Part shown: one piece after another, positions 8,267 to 16,827 of the stretch
How the letters are laid out: every line of letters starts with the position of its first letter
How positions within the stretch are numbered: the first letter of the stretch is position 1
Translations under genes and position numbers: made by a program
Source of the DNA: Palleronia abyssalis
GTDB taxonomy: Bacteria > Pseudomonadota > Alphaproteobacteria > Rhodobacterales > Rhodobacteraceae
Length of the DNA stretch: 64,000 bases
Reading direction: 5' to 3'
NCBI RefSeq assembly: GCF_900302445.1
Contig: NZ_ONZF01000001.1
Span: forward strand, 620,001-684,000
Notes under the pieces: generated by a model
Database searches by the model: none
Told to the model about the DNA's origin: nothing
Seen by the model: the letters and a program-made list of their open reading frames with translations, nothing else

Positions 8267-9640
8267 TTACATCAATTTGCGGCGGCGTGTCACGTGAATA
8301 TCGAGGTCCGTGATCTTCTTTCTGAGGGTATTGCGGTTGATGCCCAGAAGATCCGCACATTTCGCCTGATTCCCGGCGGTGGCATCCAGCGCGATCTCGA
8401 TCAGGGGGGCTTCGACCTCGCGCAGGATGCGCTGATAGAGGCCGGGGGGCGGCAGAACATTGCCGTGCAGGTCGAAATAGCGGCGCAGGTGGCGGGCCAC
8501 GGCCCCTTGTAGCCGGTCGCTGTCGCCGCCCTTCAATGGCTCCATCGCGGGCTGGTTGCCCAGCACGGCCTCGGCCTCGTCACGGGTGATCTGCCCTTCG
8601 CTGCCGGTCAGCATCAGGCGACGCACGGTGTTGCCAAGCTGGCGGACATTGCCGGGCCAGGAATAGCGGCGGAACAGCGTCATCGCGTCGTCCGAGAAGA
8701 CGCGGCGGGCCAGCCCCTCGCGCTCGGCCCTTGCCAGGAAGTGTTCGGCCAGCAGGGGGATATCCTCGACCCGTTCGCGGAGCGACGGCACAGCAAGGGT
8801 GACGCCGGACAGGCGATAGAAAAGGTCTTGGCGGAACTCGCCTTCGTCCATCTTGCGTGCCAGATCCGCCTGGCTGGTGGCCATCACGCGCGGGGCGTCG
8901 TCGCCCAACGTATCCAGCATCCGCGTGATGCGGACCTGCGTGTCGGCATCCAGATCACCCACCTCGTCGAACAGAACCGTGCCGCCGCGGGCCTTTCCCA
9001 GGATCGCCGACGGCCCGTCGATCGTGGTGAAGTCGCTGGCCGAGGCGACAACGAAGGGCATCGTGCGCCGGTCCGAGAAATCGTGCACCGCGCGGGCCGT
9101 CAGCGACTTGCCGGTGCCCGACTCGCCCGTGACGAGGATCGGCAGATCGGTGTTCATGACCCGTGCGACCAGCCGGTACAGTTCCTGCATCGCGGGCGTG
9201 CGGCCCACCAGAGGCAAATCGCCCCCTGCGGCAGGCGATGTCGCGGGTTTAGCCTGGCCCGAATCGCGGGGCTTGCGCGGTGCGTCCAGGGCGCGCGCGG
9301 CGCGTTTCATCAGATCAGGCAGATCGAAGGGCTTGGGAAGATAGTCGAACGCTTCCTTCTCGGCCGCCTGGATCGCCGTCATGATCGTGTTCTGGGCCGA
9401 GATCACGATGACCGGCAGGCCGGGCCGCTTGGTGCCGATTTCGGGCAGCGCTTCCAGCCCGTTGCCGTCGGGCATGACGACGTCCGAGATGACCAGATCA
9501 CCCTTCCCTTCGTCGACCCAGCGCATCAGCGTCACCATCGAGGATGTGGCGTGCACCTTGCACCCGGCGCGGGTCAGCGCCTGGGTCAGAACGGTGCGGA
9601 TCGTGCGGTCGTCGTCGGCGACGAGAACGGTGCCGTCCAT
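8267..9640 (-). CDS. ntrC: Nitrogen regulation response regulator NtrC, GAFTGA-less type
   Basis: Response regulator of the NtrBC nitrogen-limitation system. The 457-residue protein has a receiver (Asp53 in [13 protein letters not shown]), an AAA+ domain with Walker [11 protein letters not shown] and Walker [13 protein letters not shown], and a Fis-type HTH at the C-terminus ([21 protein letters not shown]). The segment between Walker A and B is shortened ([20 protein letters not shown]) and has no GAFTGA. That is the feature of Rhodobacter capsulatus NtrC, which activates the sigma-70 holoenzyme rather than sigma-54. It starts three bases after the ntrB stop. Confidence 0.94.
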   Translation of the reverse strand: MDGTVLVADDDRTIRTVLTQALTRAGCKVHATSSMVTLMRWVDEGKGDLVISDVVMPDGNGLEALPEIGTKRPGLPVIVISAQNTIMTAIQAAEKEAFDYLPKPFDLPDLMKRAARALDAPRKPRDSGQAKPATSPAAGGDLPLVGRTPAMQELYRLVARVMNTDLPILVTGESGTGKSLTARAVHDFSDRRTMPFVVASASDFTTIDGPSAILGKARGGTVLFDEVGDLDADTQVRITRMLDTLGDDAPRVMATSQADLARKMDEGEFRQDLFYRLSGVTLAVPSLRERVEDIPLLAEHFLARAEREGLARRVFSDDAMTLFRRYSWPGNVRQLGNTVRRLMLTGSEGQITRDEAEAVLGNQPAMEPLKGGDSDRLQGAVARHLRRYFDLHGNVLPPPGLYQRILREVEAPLIEIALDATAGNQAKCADLLGINRNTLRKKITDLDIHVTRRRKLM

Positions 9641-9643
9641 GGG

Positions 9644-10711
9644 TTACTCCGGGTCTGGGGGGGCAATGGGAAGGGAAATGCGGAACGCGGTACGTCCGGG
9701 GCGGCTTTCGACGGCGACGAGGCCGTCATGCTCGCTGACGATCTTGGAGACGAGGGCAAGGCCCAGGCCTGTGCCGTTCTCCTTTCCCGATACGAAAGGA
9801 TCGAAGACCACATCCACCAGATCGGGCGGCAGGCCGGGGCCGTCATCGACCACCTCGACCTGAAGCGGGACGGCGGCGCCGGTGCCGTCGCTGCGCCGCA
9901 CGCGCAGGCCATGGTCATAGAACGTGCGCACCGTGATCGTGCCGCCCTGTGGTCCGGCCGCTTCGGCCGCGTTCTTCATCAGGTTCAGGAAGACCTGCTG
10001 GATCTGGTCGGCATCGACGAACGCAGCAGGAAGGGAGGGGTCGTAATCCTCGCGCAGGCGCATATGCGCGGCAAACCCCAGCGCGGCGCTCTTGCGGGTG
10101 CGATCCAGAAGATCGTGCAGGTTCGCAGCCCGGCGTGCCGGGGGGCGCAGGTTTCCGAACTGCTCGACCTGATCCAAAAGCGCCACGATGCGCCGCGTCT
10201 CGGCCACGATCAGGTCCGTCAGTTCCAGATCGCCGTCGGTCAGGCTCATGGACAGAAGTTGCGCCGCGCCGGTGATGCCGGCCAGGGGGTTCTTGATCTC
10301 GTGCGCCAGCATTTCGGCCATGCCGATGGCCGACCGCGCCGAGGACCGCGCCGCACCGGCCTTCTGCAGCCGCCCCGCGATCTGGCGCGGTGTGATCAGA
10401 AGAAGGACGAGGTCGTCCTCGCCCATGACAGGGGCGATCTGGATATCGCACAGCTCGGGCGGGCGCGCGCCCACCGAGACGTCGACCGTGTTGATGAACA
10501 GCGGTGCACGGGCGCGGCGCACCCGATCGAATACCTCGTCGAGCGCGGCGTCGATATGCAGGCGGTCGAAGACCGGGCAGCCAGCCAGCGCCTTCGAAGA
10601 CGCGGTGAAGAACGTCTCGGCCGCGGGGTTGGCGAAGGAAATTCGATCCTCGGTCGTCACCAGCAGCGCGGGCATCGGCAGCGCGGCCCAGAGGTCGTCC
10701 GACAGGCTCAT
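9644..10711 (-). CDS. ntrB: Nitrogen regulation histidine kinase NtrB
   Basis: Cytosolic sensor kinase that phosphorylates NtrC and is controlled by PII proteins. The 355-residue protein has a PAS domain (about 1-110, starting with PALLVTTEDRISFANPAAE), a HisKA box EMLAHEIKNPLAGITGAAQ (His near residue 137) and a HATPase domain with VVDDGPGLPPDLVDVVFDPF and GTGLGLALVSKI. No membrane segments are seen, as expected for NtrB. Its ATG overlaps the dusB stop by four bases (ATGA), giving translational coupling in the classical nifR3-ntrB-ntrC order. Confidence 0.95.
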   Translation of the reverse strand: MSLSDDLWAALPMPALLVTTEDRISFANPAAETFFTASSKALAGCPVFDRLHIDAALDEVFDRVRRARAPLFINTVDVSVGARPPELCDIQIAPVMGEDDLVLLLITPRQIAGRLQKAGAARSSARSAIGMAEMLAHEIKNPLAGITGAAQLLSMSLTDGDLELTDLIVAETRRIVALLDQVEQFGNLRPPARRAANLHDLLDRTRKSAALGFAAHMRLREDYDPSLPAAFVDADQIQQVFLNLMKNAAEAAGPQGGTITVRTFYDHGLRVRRSDGTGAAVPLQVEVVDDGPGLPPDLVDVVFDPFVSGKENGTGLGLALVSKIVSEHDGLVAVESRPGRTAFRISLPIAPPDPE

Positions 10712-11685
10712 GCCGCCGCCTTGCCCTGAAGTGCGTCGGGCAGAAGGCGGGCGACCGCCTCGGGGCCATCGGCCGTCAACACGGCGCGGCGCAGGGGGGT
10801 ATCGGGCGCGGCCGCATCAAGATACCAGCCCAGATGCTTACGCACGACCTTCGTGCCGAGGGCGCGCCCGTAGAAGGCGCAGGACGCCTCGACATGGGCG
10901 GCGATCAGGTCGACCAGCTCGGACAAAGCCGGGATGACGGGACGGGGGCGCCCGTGCAGCTCGGCCGCGATCTGCGCCAGAAGCCAGGGACGTCCCTGGA
11001 TGCCGCGCCCAATCATCACACCGTCGGCGTGCGACTGCGCAAGTGCTGCGCGCGCATCGGCGGCAGAGCGGACGTCGCCGTTGGCGATGACCGGGATCCT
11101 GACCGCCTGTTTCACCGCCCGGATCGCGGACCAGTCGGCCCGACCCTTGTAGAACTGGCAGCGGGTGCGGCCGTGCACGGTGATCATGCGCACGCCGGCG
11201 GATTCGGCGCGGCGCGCGATATCCGGGGCATTGATCAGGTTGTCATCCCAACCCAGCCGCATCTTCAGCGTCACGGGCACGTCGACGGCGTTCACGACGG
11301 CCTCAACCAGGGAAATCGCGTGGTCCGGCTCGCGCATCAGAGCGGAACCGGATAGTCCGTTCACGACCTTCTTCGCCGGACAGCCCATGTTAATGTCGAT
11401 GATCCGCGCCCCGGCGCCCGCGACGCGGCGCGCAGCCTCGGCCATCCAGTCCGCGTCGCGCCCGGCGATCTGGACGGCACTGCGCGTGCGATCCAACCCG
11501 AGCTCGGCCCGTTCGCGCACGCCGGGCTTGCCTTGCACCATCTCCTGGCTGGCCACCATCTCGGACACGACGAGGCCCGCGCCGAAACCTACAACCAGAT
11601 CGCGAAACGGCAGGTCGGTGATTCCCGCCATCGGTGCCAGAAAGACCGGAGGATCGAGGTCGAGAGAGGTGAAAGGTCCGGCCAC
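10708..11685 (-). CDS. dusB: tRNA dihydrouridine synthase DusB (NifR3)
   Basis: FMN-dependent enzyme that reduces uridine to dihydrouridine in the tRNA D-loop. The 325-residue protein shows the Dus signature: APMAGITDLPFR near the start (residues 16-27), the motif IDINMGCPAKKV with its catalytic cysteine region, and an FMN phosphate site around GVMIGRGIQGRPWLL. It is the first gene of the ntr operon, as nifR3 is in Rhodobacter, and probably carries the operon promoter in the 181 bp between it and the divergent ispDF. Length is normal for the family. Confidence 0.95.
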   Translation of the reverse strand: MAGPFTSLDLDPPVFLAPMAGITDLPFRDLVVGFGAGLVVSEMVASQEMVQGKPGVRERAELGLDRTRSAVQIAGRDADWMAEAARRVAGAGARIIDINMGCPAKKVVNGLSGSALMREPDHAISLVEAVVNAVDVPVTLKMRLGWDDNLINAPDIARRAESAGVRMITVHGRTRCQFYKGRADWSAIRAVKQAVRIPVIANGDVRSAADARAALAQSHADGVMIGRGIQGRPWLLAQIAAELHGRPRPVIPALSELVDLIAAHVEASCAFYGRALGTKVVRKHLGWYLDAAAPDTPLRRAVLTADGPEAVARLLPDALQGKAAA

Positions 11686-11866
11686 TGACTGTACTGCGCC
11701 TAATCGTTGTGCGTTTGCCCATTCGCTTATCGACGCAGGGTCCGGATGGCAATTTGCCGAGCACGGGAAAAGCGGTCAAAAACAGGAAACGCCCAAAAGT
11801 CGGGCATCGAAGGGCCTGTGCTTTTGAAAAACGCTGCTAGCTCCGTCGCATCATGAAGGATTTGCG

Positions 11867-13018
11867 ATGAATGACCAACCAACCGCCGCCGCCGTGATCG
11901 TGGCTGCCGGGCGCGGGACGCGGGCCGGGGGCGGTCTGCCGAAGCAGTGGCGCAGCCTGGGGGCAACGACCGTCGCAGCGCATGCGATCGCGGCGTTCCG
12001 CCATCACCCGCGCATCGGGCGTGTGGTCCTGGTGCTCCACCCCGACGACATGGGGTTGGCCGCAGGCTGGCTGGCGCATCCGGACATGATGGTGGTCGAA
12101 GGGGGTGCGACCCGGGCCGCGTCGGTCCGGTCCGGCCTTCAGGCGCTCGAGGCGGACGCCCCCTTCAGCGTTCTGATCCATGACGTGGCCCGCCCACTGG
12201 TGCCGCGGGCCGTGATCGACCGGGTCATCGAAGCGCTGAGCACCGCCGAGGGGGCCGCCCCCGCGGTTCCCGTCGTCGACGCTTTGTGGGTCGGCACCGA
12301 AGGCCGCGTCAGCGATACCCGCGAGCGCGCCGGGTTGTGGCGTGCCCAGACCCCGCAGGGCTTTCGCTTTGCCGCGATCCGCGATGCGCACGCGCTGGCC
12401 GACCCTGACGCGCCCGACGACGTGGCGGTCGCCCGCGCCGCGGGGGTGGACGTTTCCATCGTCGAGGGCGATGAGAGGAACCTGAAGATCACTGGCCCCG
12501 CCGATTTCGCGCGGGCCGAGGCGATATTGAGGGCCGAGATGGACATACGCATGGGCAACGGGTTCGACGTCCACGCCTTTACCGAAGGCGACGGCGTCAC
12601 CCTGTGCGGGATCGAGGTCGCGCATGATCGCGCCCTTCTGGGCCATTCGGATGCCGATGTGGGGATGCATGCGGTGACCGATGCGATCTATGGCGCGCTG
12701 GCCGAAGGGGATATTGGCCGCCATTTCCCGCCGTCGGACCCCGAATGGAAGGGCGCCGCGTCGGACATCTTCCTGCGCCATGCCGGCAAGCTGACGCAGG
12801 CGCGCGGCTACCGGGTGGGCAATATCGACCTGACGCTGATCTGCGAGGCCCCGAAGATCGGCCCCCATGCCGACGCGATGGCCGCCAACCTGGCTGACAT
12901 TCTGGGCATCGCGCCCGACCGGGTGTCGGTCAAGGCCACCACGTCCGAAGGGCTGGGCTTTCCCGGCCGCAAGGAAGGAATCGCCGCCATGGCCACCGTC
13001 ACGCTGATATCCGAATGA
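11867..13018 (+). CDS. ispDF: Bifunctional IspD/IspF (MEP isoprenoid pathway)
   Basis: Fusion enzyme for two steps of the MEP pathway. Residues 1-225 form IspD (MEP cytidylyltransferase), with the nucleotide-binding start [21 protein letters not shown] and [11 protein letters not shown]. Residues 226-383 form IspF (2-C-methylerythritol 2,4-cyclodiphosphate synthase), starting [12 protein letters not shown]-like and including [16 protein letters not shown], whose Asp and His bind metal. Such fusions are typical of alphaproteobacteria. The ATG at 11867 is preceded by an AAGGA Shine-Dalgarno near 11852. It overlaps pgpA by four bases. Confidence 0.96.
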   Translation: MNDQPTAAAVIVAAGRGTRAGGGLPKQWRSLGATTVAAHAIAAFRHHPRIGRVVLVLHPDDMGLAAGWLAHPDMMVVEGGATRAASVRSGLQALEADAPFSVLIHDVARPLVPRAVIDRVIEALSTAEGAAPAVPVVDALWVGTEGRVSDTRERAGLWRAQTPQGFRFAAIRDAHALADPDAPDDVAVARAAGVDVSIVEGDERNLKITGPADFARAEAILRAEMDIRMGNGFDVHAFTEGDGVTLCGIEVAHDRALLGHSDADVGMHAVTDAIYGALAEGDIGRHFPPSDPEWKGAASDIFLRHAGKLTQARGYRVGNIDLTLICEAPKIGPHADAMAANLADILGIAPDRVSVKATTSEGLGFPGRKEGIAAMATVTLISE

Positions 13019-13506
13019 GCCGCATCGTCGCCACGTTCTTCTATTCCGGCCTGCTGAAGCCGGCGCCCGGAACCTGGGGGTCGCTGGCCGCCCTGCCCGC
13101 CTTCTTCGCGCTGCACGTACTGGGCGGGCCGATCCTGTGCCTGGTAGCGATCCCGCTGGTCTATGCGCTGGGCCATTGGGCGACCGCGCGAGAGACTGCG
13201 CGGGTCGGCATCGAGGATCCGGGCTGGATCGTCATCGACGAGGTCGCGGGCCAGTGGGTCGCCCTGCTGCCGCTGTCCATCGGGGCAGCGCAGGTGGGTG
13301 TCGGGATCGGCGCGCTGTGGCCGGGCTGGATCGCGGCGTTCGTGCTGTTCCGGCTGTTCGACATCTGGAAACCCGGCCCCGTCGGCTGGGCGGACCGGCG
13401 CGGCGACGTGACCGGCGTGATGCTGGACGACATCTTCGCCGGGATCATGGCGGCCGTCGGCGTCGTCCTTCTGGCCGTGATCGCGCACGGGGTGATCCTG
13501 CTGTGA
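13015..13506 (+). CDS. pgpA: Phosphatidylglycerophosphatase A
   Basis: Inner-membrane phosphatase that makes phosphatidylglycerol from its phosphate. The 163-residue protein has about four hydrophobic helices and the PgpA signature motifs [20 protein letters not shown] (residues 8-27) and [10 protein letters not shown], plus [14 protein letters not shown] and [10 protein letters not shown] near the end, which hold the metal and substrate residues. It is translationally coupled at both ends: its ATG overlaps the ispDF stop by four bases and its TGA overlaps the GTG of the following pncC-like gene (GTGA). Confidence 0.94.
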   Translation: MSRIVATFFYSGLLKPAPGTWGSLAALPAFFALHVLGGPILCLVAIPLVYALGHWATARETARVGIEDPGWIVIDEVAGQWVALLPLSIGAAQVGVGIGALWPGWIAAFVLFRLFDIWKPGPVGWADRRGDVTGVMLDDIFAGIMAAVGVVLLAVIAHGVILL

Positions 13507-13973
13507 CGCAGGCGGCCGATCTGCTGGCGCTGGCGCGCGAGCTGGGCGTGATGATCGCCACGGCCGAAAGCTGCACCGCCGGCATGATCTCGGCCGCGAT
13601 CACCGATCCGCCCGGCGCGTCGGCGATCTTCGACCGGGGGTTCGTCACGTATACCAACCGCGCCAAGATCGACCTGCTGGGCGTGCGCGCCGAAACGCTG
13701 GAAGCCTTCGGCGCAGTCTCCGAGGAGGTCGCGCGCGAGATGGCATCGGGGGCGTACGACCGTTCCGATGCCGATTTCGCGGTCTCGGTGACGGGGATCG
13801 CCGGCCCGGGACATGAGGGGCCAAAGCCCGAGGGCCGCGTCTGTTTCGGCTTGGCCGGGCCCGGTGGCGTTCGGACCGAGACGGTAGACTTCGGCGCGCT
13901 CGGCCGCGCGCATGTCCGTCAGGCCACGGTGGATCACGCGCTGGGCCTGCTGATCTCGGCGATCACCCAGTAG
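13503..13973 (+). CDS. pncC: CinA-like C-terminal domain protein, probable NMN amidohydrolase
   Basis: Stand-alone CinA C-terminal domain of 156 residues, the family that deamidates nicotinamide mononucleotide in NAD recycling. It shows ATAESCTAGMISAAITD (residues 19-35), a GFVTYTNRAKIDLLGV stretch and VSVTGIAGPGHEGPKPEGRV with the glycine-rich catalytic region. I chose GTG at 13503 because it overlaps the pgpA TGA (GTGA) and gives the family N-terminus; upstream in this frame there is only the shadow of pgpA. It ends eight bases from the convergent START-domain gene. Confidence 0.9.
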   Translation: MTQAADLLALARELGVMIATAESCTAGMISAAITDPPGASAIFDRGFVTYTNRAKIDLLGVRAETLEAFGAVSEEVAREMASGAYDRSDADFAVSVTGIAGPGHEGPKPEGRVCFGLAGPGGVRTETVDFGALGRAHVRQATVDHALGLLISAITQ

Positions 13974-13981
13974 GCCCGGGA

Positions 13982-14428
13982 TTACCCGTAGAGTTCGGCG
14001 GCGCGCCGTTCGAACGCGCGCACGATGCGCTGCATCGCGTCGTTGAAGAACATTTGTGCAGCCGAGCCAAGAATACGGCTCTTGAACTCGAAATCGACGT
14101 CGAAGCGGACATCGCACCCGCCATCCTCGCGATCCGAGAACTGCCATGTCGAATTCATGTGCCGGAACGGCCCGTCCAGGTATTCCGTGTCGATCCGCTT
14201 CTCGTCCGGGTACAGTGTAACCCGGCTGCGGAACCGCTCGCGGAAGACCTTGAACGAGATGACCAGATCGGCCTCGAGCACCTCACCCGACTCGGTCTCG
14301 CGGCGTGACGTGATGCGCGCGGCCGAGATCCACGGTATGAATTTCGGGTACTCCTTCACATCCGCGACCAGATCGAACATCTGATCGGCGGTGTAGGGCA
14401 GCTTGCGGGTTTCGTGGTGCTTCGGCAT
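13982..14428 (-). CDS. RatA/COQ10-type START-like protein (ubiquinone-binding)
   Basis: A 148-residue member of the polyketide cyclase/START family related to Coq10 and E. coli RatA. It starts MPKHHETRKLPYTADQMFDL and contains VKEYPKFIPWISAAR, DLVISFKVFRERFRSRV and DGPFRHMNSTWQF, all typical of the type thought to bind ubiquinone or a lipid in its cavity and help respiration. No signal peptide or membrane segment is seen. It is divergent from hpt with only 68 bp between the starts, so the promoters must be close together. The family name RatA does not by itself imply a toxin role here. Confidence 0.88.
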   Translation of the reverse strand: MPKHHETRKLPYTADQMFDLVADVKEYPKFIPWISAARITSRRETESGEVLEADLVISFKVFRERFRSRVTLYPDEKRIDTEYLDGPFRHMNSTWQFSDREDGGCDVRFDVDFEFKSRILGSAAQMFFNDAMQRIVRAFERRAAELYG

Positions 14429-14496
14429 ATCTTTCCGGGGTCGGCGAATACGAACGTGATTTCGACCGATAACACGGCAAAATCAAGGGCGACGGA

Positions 14497-15033
14497 ATGG
14501 CGCGATCAAACTATGACATCCACGAGCTGATCTCGGCCAAGGCGATCGCCGCCCGGATCGAGGCTTTGGCCCGCGAGATCGAGGCTTATTTCGCCGGAAC
14601 CGAACAGCTGGTCGTCGTGGGACTTCTACGCGGCTCGTTCGTCTTCATCGCCGATCTGGTGCGCGAACTGGACCTGCCGGTCGAGGTCGATTTCCTCGAA
14701 GCCTCCTCCTACGGGAACGCCATGGAAAGCTCGCGCGAGGTGCGGATTCTAAAGGACCTGCGCGGCGAGATTGCGGGGCGCGACGTGCTGGTGGTCGAGG
14801 ATATCGTGGATACTGGCCACACGTTGAACCATGTGCTCGGCCTGCTGCGGCAACGTGCGCCCGCGCGGCTGGAAACCATCGCATTGCTGGACAAACCCTC
14901 GCGGCGCGAGGTGGACGTCCGCGCGACCTGGACGGGGTTCGAGATTCCAGACGAATTCGTCGTAGGTTACGGCATTGATTACGCCCAAAGAGACCGCAAT
15001 CTGCCCTTTATCGGCAAGGTTTCGATGAAATAA
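14497..15033 (+). CDS. hpt: Hypoxanthine phosphoribosyltransferase
   Basis: Purine salvage enzyme that converts hypoxanthine or guanine plus PRPP to IMP or GMP in the cytosol. The 178-residue protein has the PRPP-binding motif [14 protein letters not shown] (about residues 97-110), a phosphate loop region [19 protein letters not shown], and an end segment [20 protein letters not shown] that closes the purine pocket. Length matches the family. It starts with ATG after a CAAGGG ribosome-binding region, divergent from the START-domain gene. Confidence 0.95.
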   Translation: MARSNYDIHELISAKAIAARIEALAREIEAYFAGTEQLVVVGLLRGSFVFIADLVRELDLPVEVDFLEASSYGNAMESSREVRILKDLRGEIAGRDVLVVEDIVDTGHTLNHVLGLLRQRAPARLETIALLDKPSRREVDVRATWTGFEIPDEFVVGYGIDYAQRDRNLPFIGKVSMK

Positions 15034-15106
15034 CGCGGGCGTGATTTTGACGCGGACGACAGAGGTGCTTCCCTTGGGGCATCTCGATCACACAAAGGAC
15101 CACCGG

Positions 15107-15571
15107 ATGAAACTTTCTGCCCTTTCCGTCGCCGCGATACTTGCAGGAACCGTGCTTGTGCAGGCCCAGGACGCCGATGAGGTTCCGGCCGTGGTCGAAG
15201 CCCGACACGGAATCATGTATAATTTCAGCTATTCCCTTTCGACCCTCGGCGACATGGCCAAGGGCGAGGTGGAGTATGACGCCGAGCTGGCGCAGGCCGC
15301 GGCGGACCGGCTGGTGACGATGTCGGACATCAACCAGACCGGCCTGTGGCCCGAGGGGACCTCGTCCGAGGAGATTGAGGCTTCGCGCGCCCTGCCCGCG
15401 ATCTGGGAAAACATGGATGACTTCCTGTCGGGCTTTGGCGACCTGCACGAAGCGTCGATGGCCATGGCAGAGGTCGCCGGCGACGGGCAATCCGCGCTGG
15501 GCGCACAGATGCAGGGTATCGGCCGGTCCTGCGGTGGCTGCCACGAGGACTACCGGATGTCCAACAACTGA
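15107..15571 (+). CDS. Cytochrome c' family protein (class II cytochrome c)
   Basis: A secreted monoheme protein of 154 residues. It begins with a signal peptide (MKLSALSVAAILAGTVLVQAQ, cleaved near residue 20-22), followed by a mostly helical domain, and has its heme motif CGGCH close to the C-terminus (CGGCHEDYR). The C-terminal heme site in a four-helix bundle is the hallmark of cytochrome c'/c-556, periplasmic proteins that bind NO or transfer electrons. I chose ATG 15107 because it starts the signal peptide; the open frame upstream has no family match. Its TGA overlaps the next gene's ATG. Confidence 0.87.
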   Translation: MKLSALSVAAILAGTVLVQAQDADEVPAVVEARHGIMYNFSYSLSTLGDMAKGEVEYDAELAQAAADRLVTMSDINQTGLWPEGTSSEEIEASRALPAIWENMDDFLSGFGDLHEASMAMAEVAGDGQSALGAQMQGIGRSCGGCHEDYRMSNN

Positions 15572-16461
15572 TGCGACGGGCGTTTCTGGCCGTGGGCGCA
15601 TTGGCGGTCGTGGCCGGGGGTGCCGCGTGGTGGCTGACATCGCCCGATCCGGTGTCGGCCGCCGCGCTTCAGGGGATCACCGGGGATGCCGAGCGCGGTG
15701 CCGCGCTGTTCACGCAGGCCGGGTGTGCATCATGCCATCTTGCCCCGGAGGCCGAGGAAGACGGACCGCCAATGCTGGCGGGTGGCATGGCGTTCGAGAC
15801 GCAGTTCGGCACCTTCTATGCGCCCAACATCTCTCCCGGTCAGGAAGGCGTGGGCGGATGGAGCGAGGCCGATCTGGTCAACGCGATGGCAGCCGGTATC
15901 TCTCCGTCCGGGGCGCATTACTATCCCGCCCTGCCCTATACCTCTTATCAAAACGCCGATCCGCAGGACCTGGCCGACATCGCGGCGCATCTGATGACGC
16001 TGCCGGTGGCGGACACACCGTCGCGCCCGCATGACTTGTCCTTCCCGTTCAATATCCGCCGCAGCCTGGGCTTCTGGAAACTGCTCTATGCGGATCGAGG
16101 CTGGGTGATGGAAGCACCGGACACCCCCGAGTTGGAACGCGGGCGGTATTTGGTCGAGGCGCTGTTCCATTGCGGCCAGTGCCATACGACCCGGACGGCC
16201 CTGGGCGGGATGGAGTTCGACGCGTGGTTGCAAGGGGCCCAGAACCCGAACGGCGATGGGCGGATCCCCGGCATCGCGCCCGGTCAACTGGACTGGTCGG
16301 ACGCCGACATCGCCGCCTATCTGCGCACTGGTCTGACGCCTGACTATGACAGCGTCGGCGGGCATATGGCCGCTGTGGTGCGCAACCTGGCCACCTTGCC
16401 CGACGAGGATATCGCGGCCATCGTCGCCTATCTGGGCGCCATTCCCGCCGCCCCCGAATGA
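15571..16461 (+). CDS. Membrane-anchored diheme cytochrome c
   Basis: A 296-residue periplasmic cytochrome with an N-terminal membrane anchor (LAVGALAVVAGGAAWWL). Two heme motifs are seen: CASCH (about residue 51, in QAGCASCHLAPEAEE) and CGQCH (about residue 205, in HCGQCHTTRTALGG). Methionine ligand candidates are in GPPMLAGG and GGHMAAVV. The pattern resembles the cytochrome subunits of membrane alcohol/gluconate dehydrogenases, which usually carry three hemes; here there are two and no dehydrogenase is adjacent. It overlaps the cytochrome c' stop by one base and the following small gene by four, so the three genes form one coupled unit. Confidence 0.86.
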   Translation: MRRAFLAVGALAVVAGGAAWWLTSPDPVSAAALQGITGDAERGAALFTQAGCASCHLAPEAEEDGPPMLAGGMAFETQFGTFYAPNISPGQEGVGGWSEADLVNAMAAGISPSGAHYYPALPYTSYQNADPQDLADIAAHLMTLPVADTPSRPHDLSFPFNIRRSLGFWKLLYADRGWVMEAPDTPELERGRYLVEALFHCGQCHTTRTALGGMEFDAWLQGAQNPNGDGRIPGIAPGQLDWSDADIAAYLRTGLTPDYDSVGGHMAAVVRNLATLPDEDIAAIVAYLGAIPAAPE

Positions 16462-16637
16462 ACGCCTGGCGCTGGCTTCTAAGGGCGAAACGCTGGGCGC
16501 AGAACCCGCCGTCATGGGGACAGGTCAAGCTGGTCGTGGGCGTGATCGCGCTGTGCATCGTACTGTTCCTGGTCGAACGCTATGTCGGCTGGCCCGACTG
16601 GTTGACGCCGGATCGCGGCGGATCGCGCATCTACTGA
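16458..16637 (+). CDS. Small single-pass membrane protein, unknown (59 aa)
   Basis: A short gene that overlaps the diheme cytochrome stop by four bases (ATGA). The product begins MNAWRWLLRAKRWAQNPP, a basic amphipathic stretch, then has one hydrophobic helix (LVVGVIALCIVLFLV, about residues 30-44) and ends in VGWPDWLTPDRGGSRIY. The positive N-terminus suggests that it faces the cytosol. I do not recognise the family. Because it is translationally coupled to two cytochromes it may be an accessory or anchor for them. The TGA at 16635-16637 is followed directly by the leader of the decarboxylase gene. Confidence 0.65.
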   Translation: MNAWRWLLRAKRWAQNPPSWGQVKLVVGVIALCIVLFLVERYVGWPDWLTPDRGGSRIY

Positions 16638-16815
16638 GGAGTGTCGGAAAGAAAATTCTTCCTGCTCAAATTTATCCTTGCATGGATCCGGGGATGGCCC
16701 CATATCGCGCCTCAGACGCCAACGCACGCGCCTCTGGTCGCCGGACCCGATCCGCTTCATGTAGCGACGGTAACGTCTCCCGTGACACTTCGGGGCCTGA
16801 AAGCCCCCGGTCTTA
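16638..16815 (+). promoter_or_regulatory. Leader region of ornithine decarboxylase, possible speF-type RNA element
   Basis: About 180 bp without a confident gene before the decarboxylase. It ends in a hairpin GGGGC-CTGAAA-GCCCC (about 16794-16809), about ten bases before the Shine-Dalgarno. The speF RNA motif is known to precede ornithine decarboxylase genes in alphaproteobacteria, and the position fits; I infer it from context and cannot confirm the full consensus by eye. An open frame from ATG 16682 to TGA 16823-16825 (47 residues, arginine-rich) runs through the leader and ends on the decarboxylase start, but has no clear ribosome-binding site. Confidence 0.4.
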
Positions 16816-16827
16816 TTGGAGATGACC

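Noticed and set aside
8741-10729. Very long open frame (662 codons) antisense to ntrC and ntrB
   Set aside because: It lies opposite two well-supported genes, its product is rich in His, Arg, Gly and Asp with no domain, and such frames arise from the GC-rich third-position bias of the real genes.
13982-14428. RatA-like gene as half of a RatAB toxin-antitoxin pair
   Set aside because: No RatB-like gene lies beside it; the neighbours are pncC-like and hpt, and the family is better read as COQ10/START.
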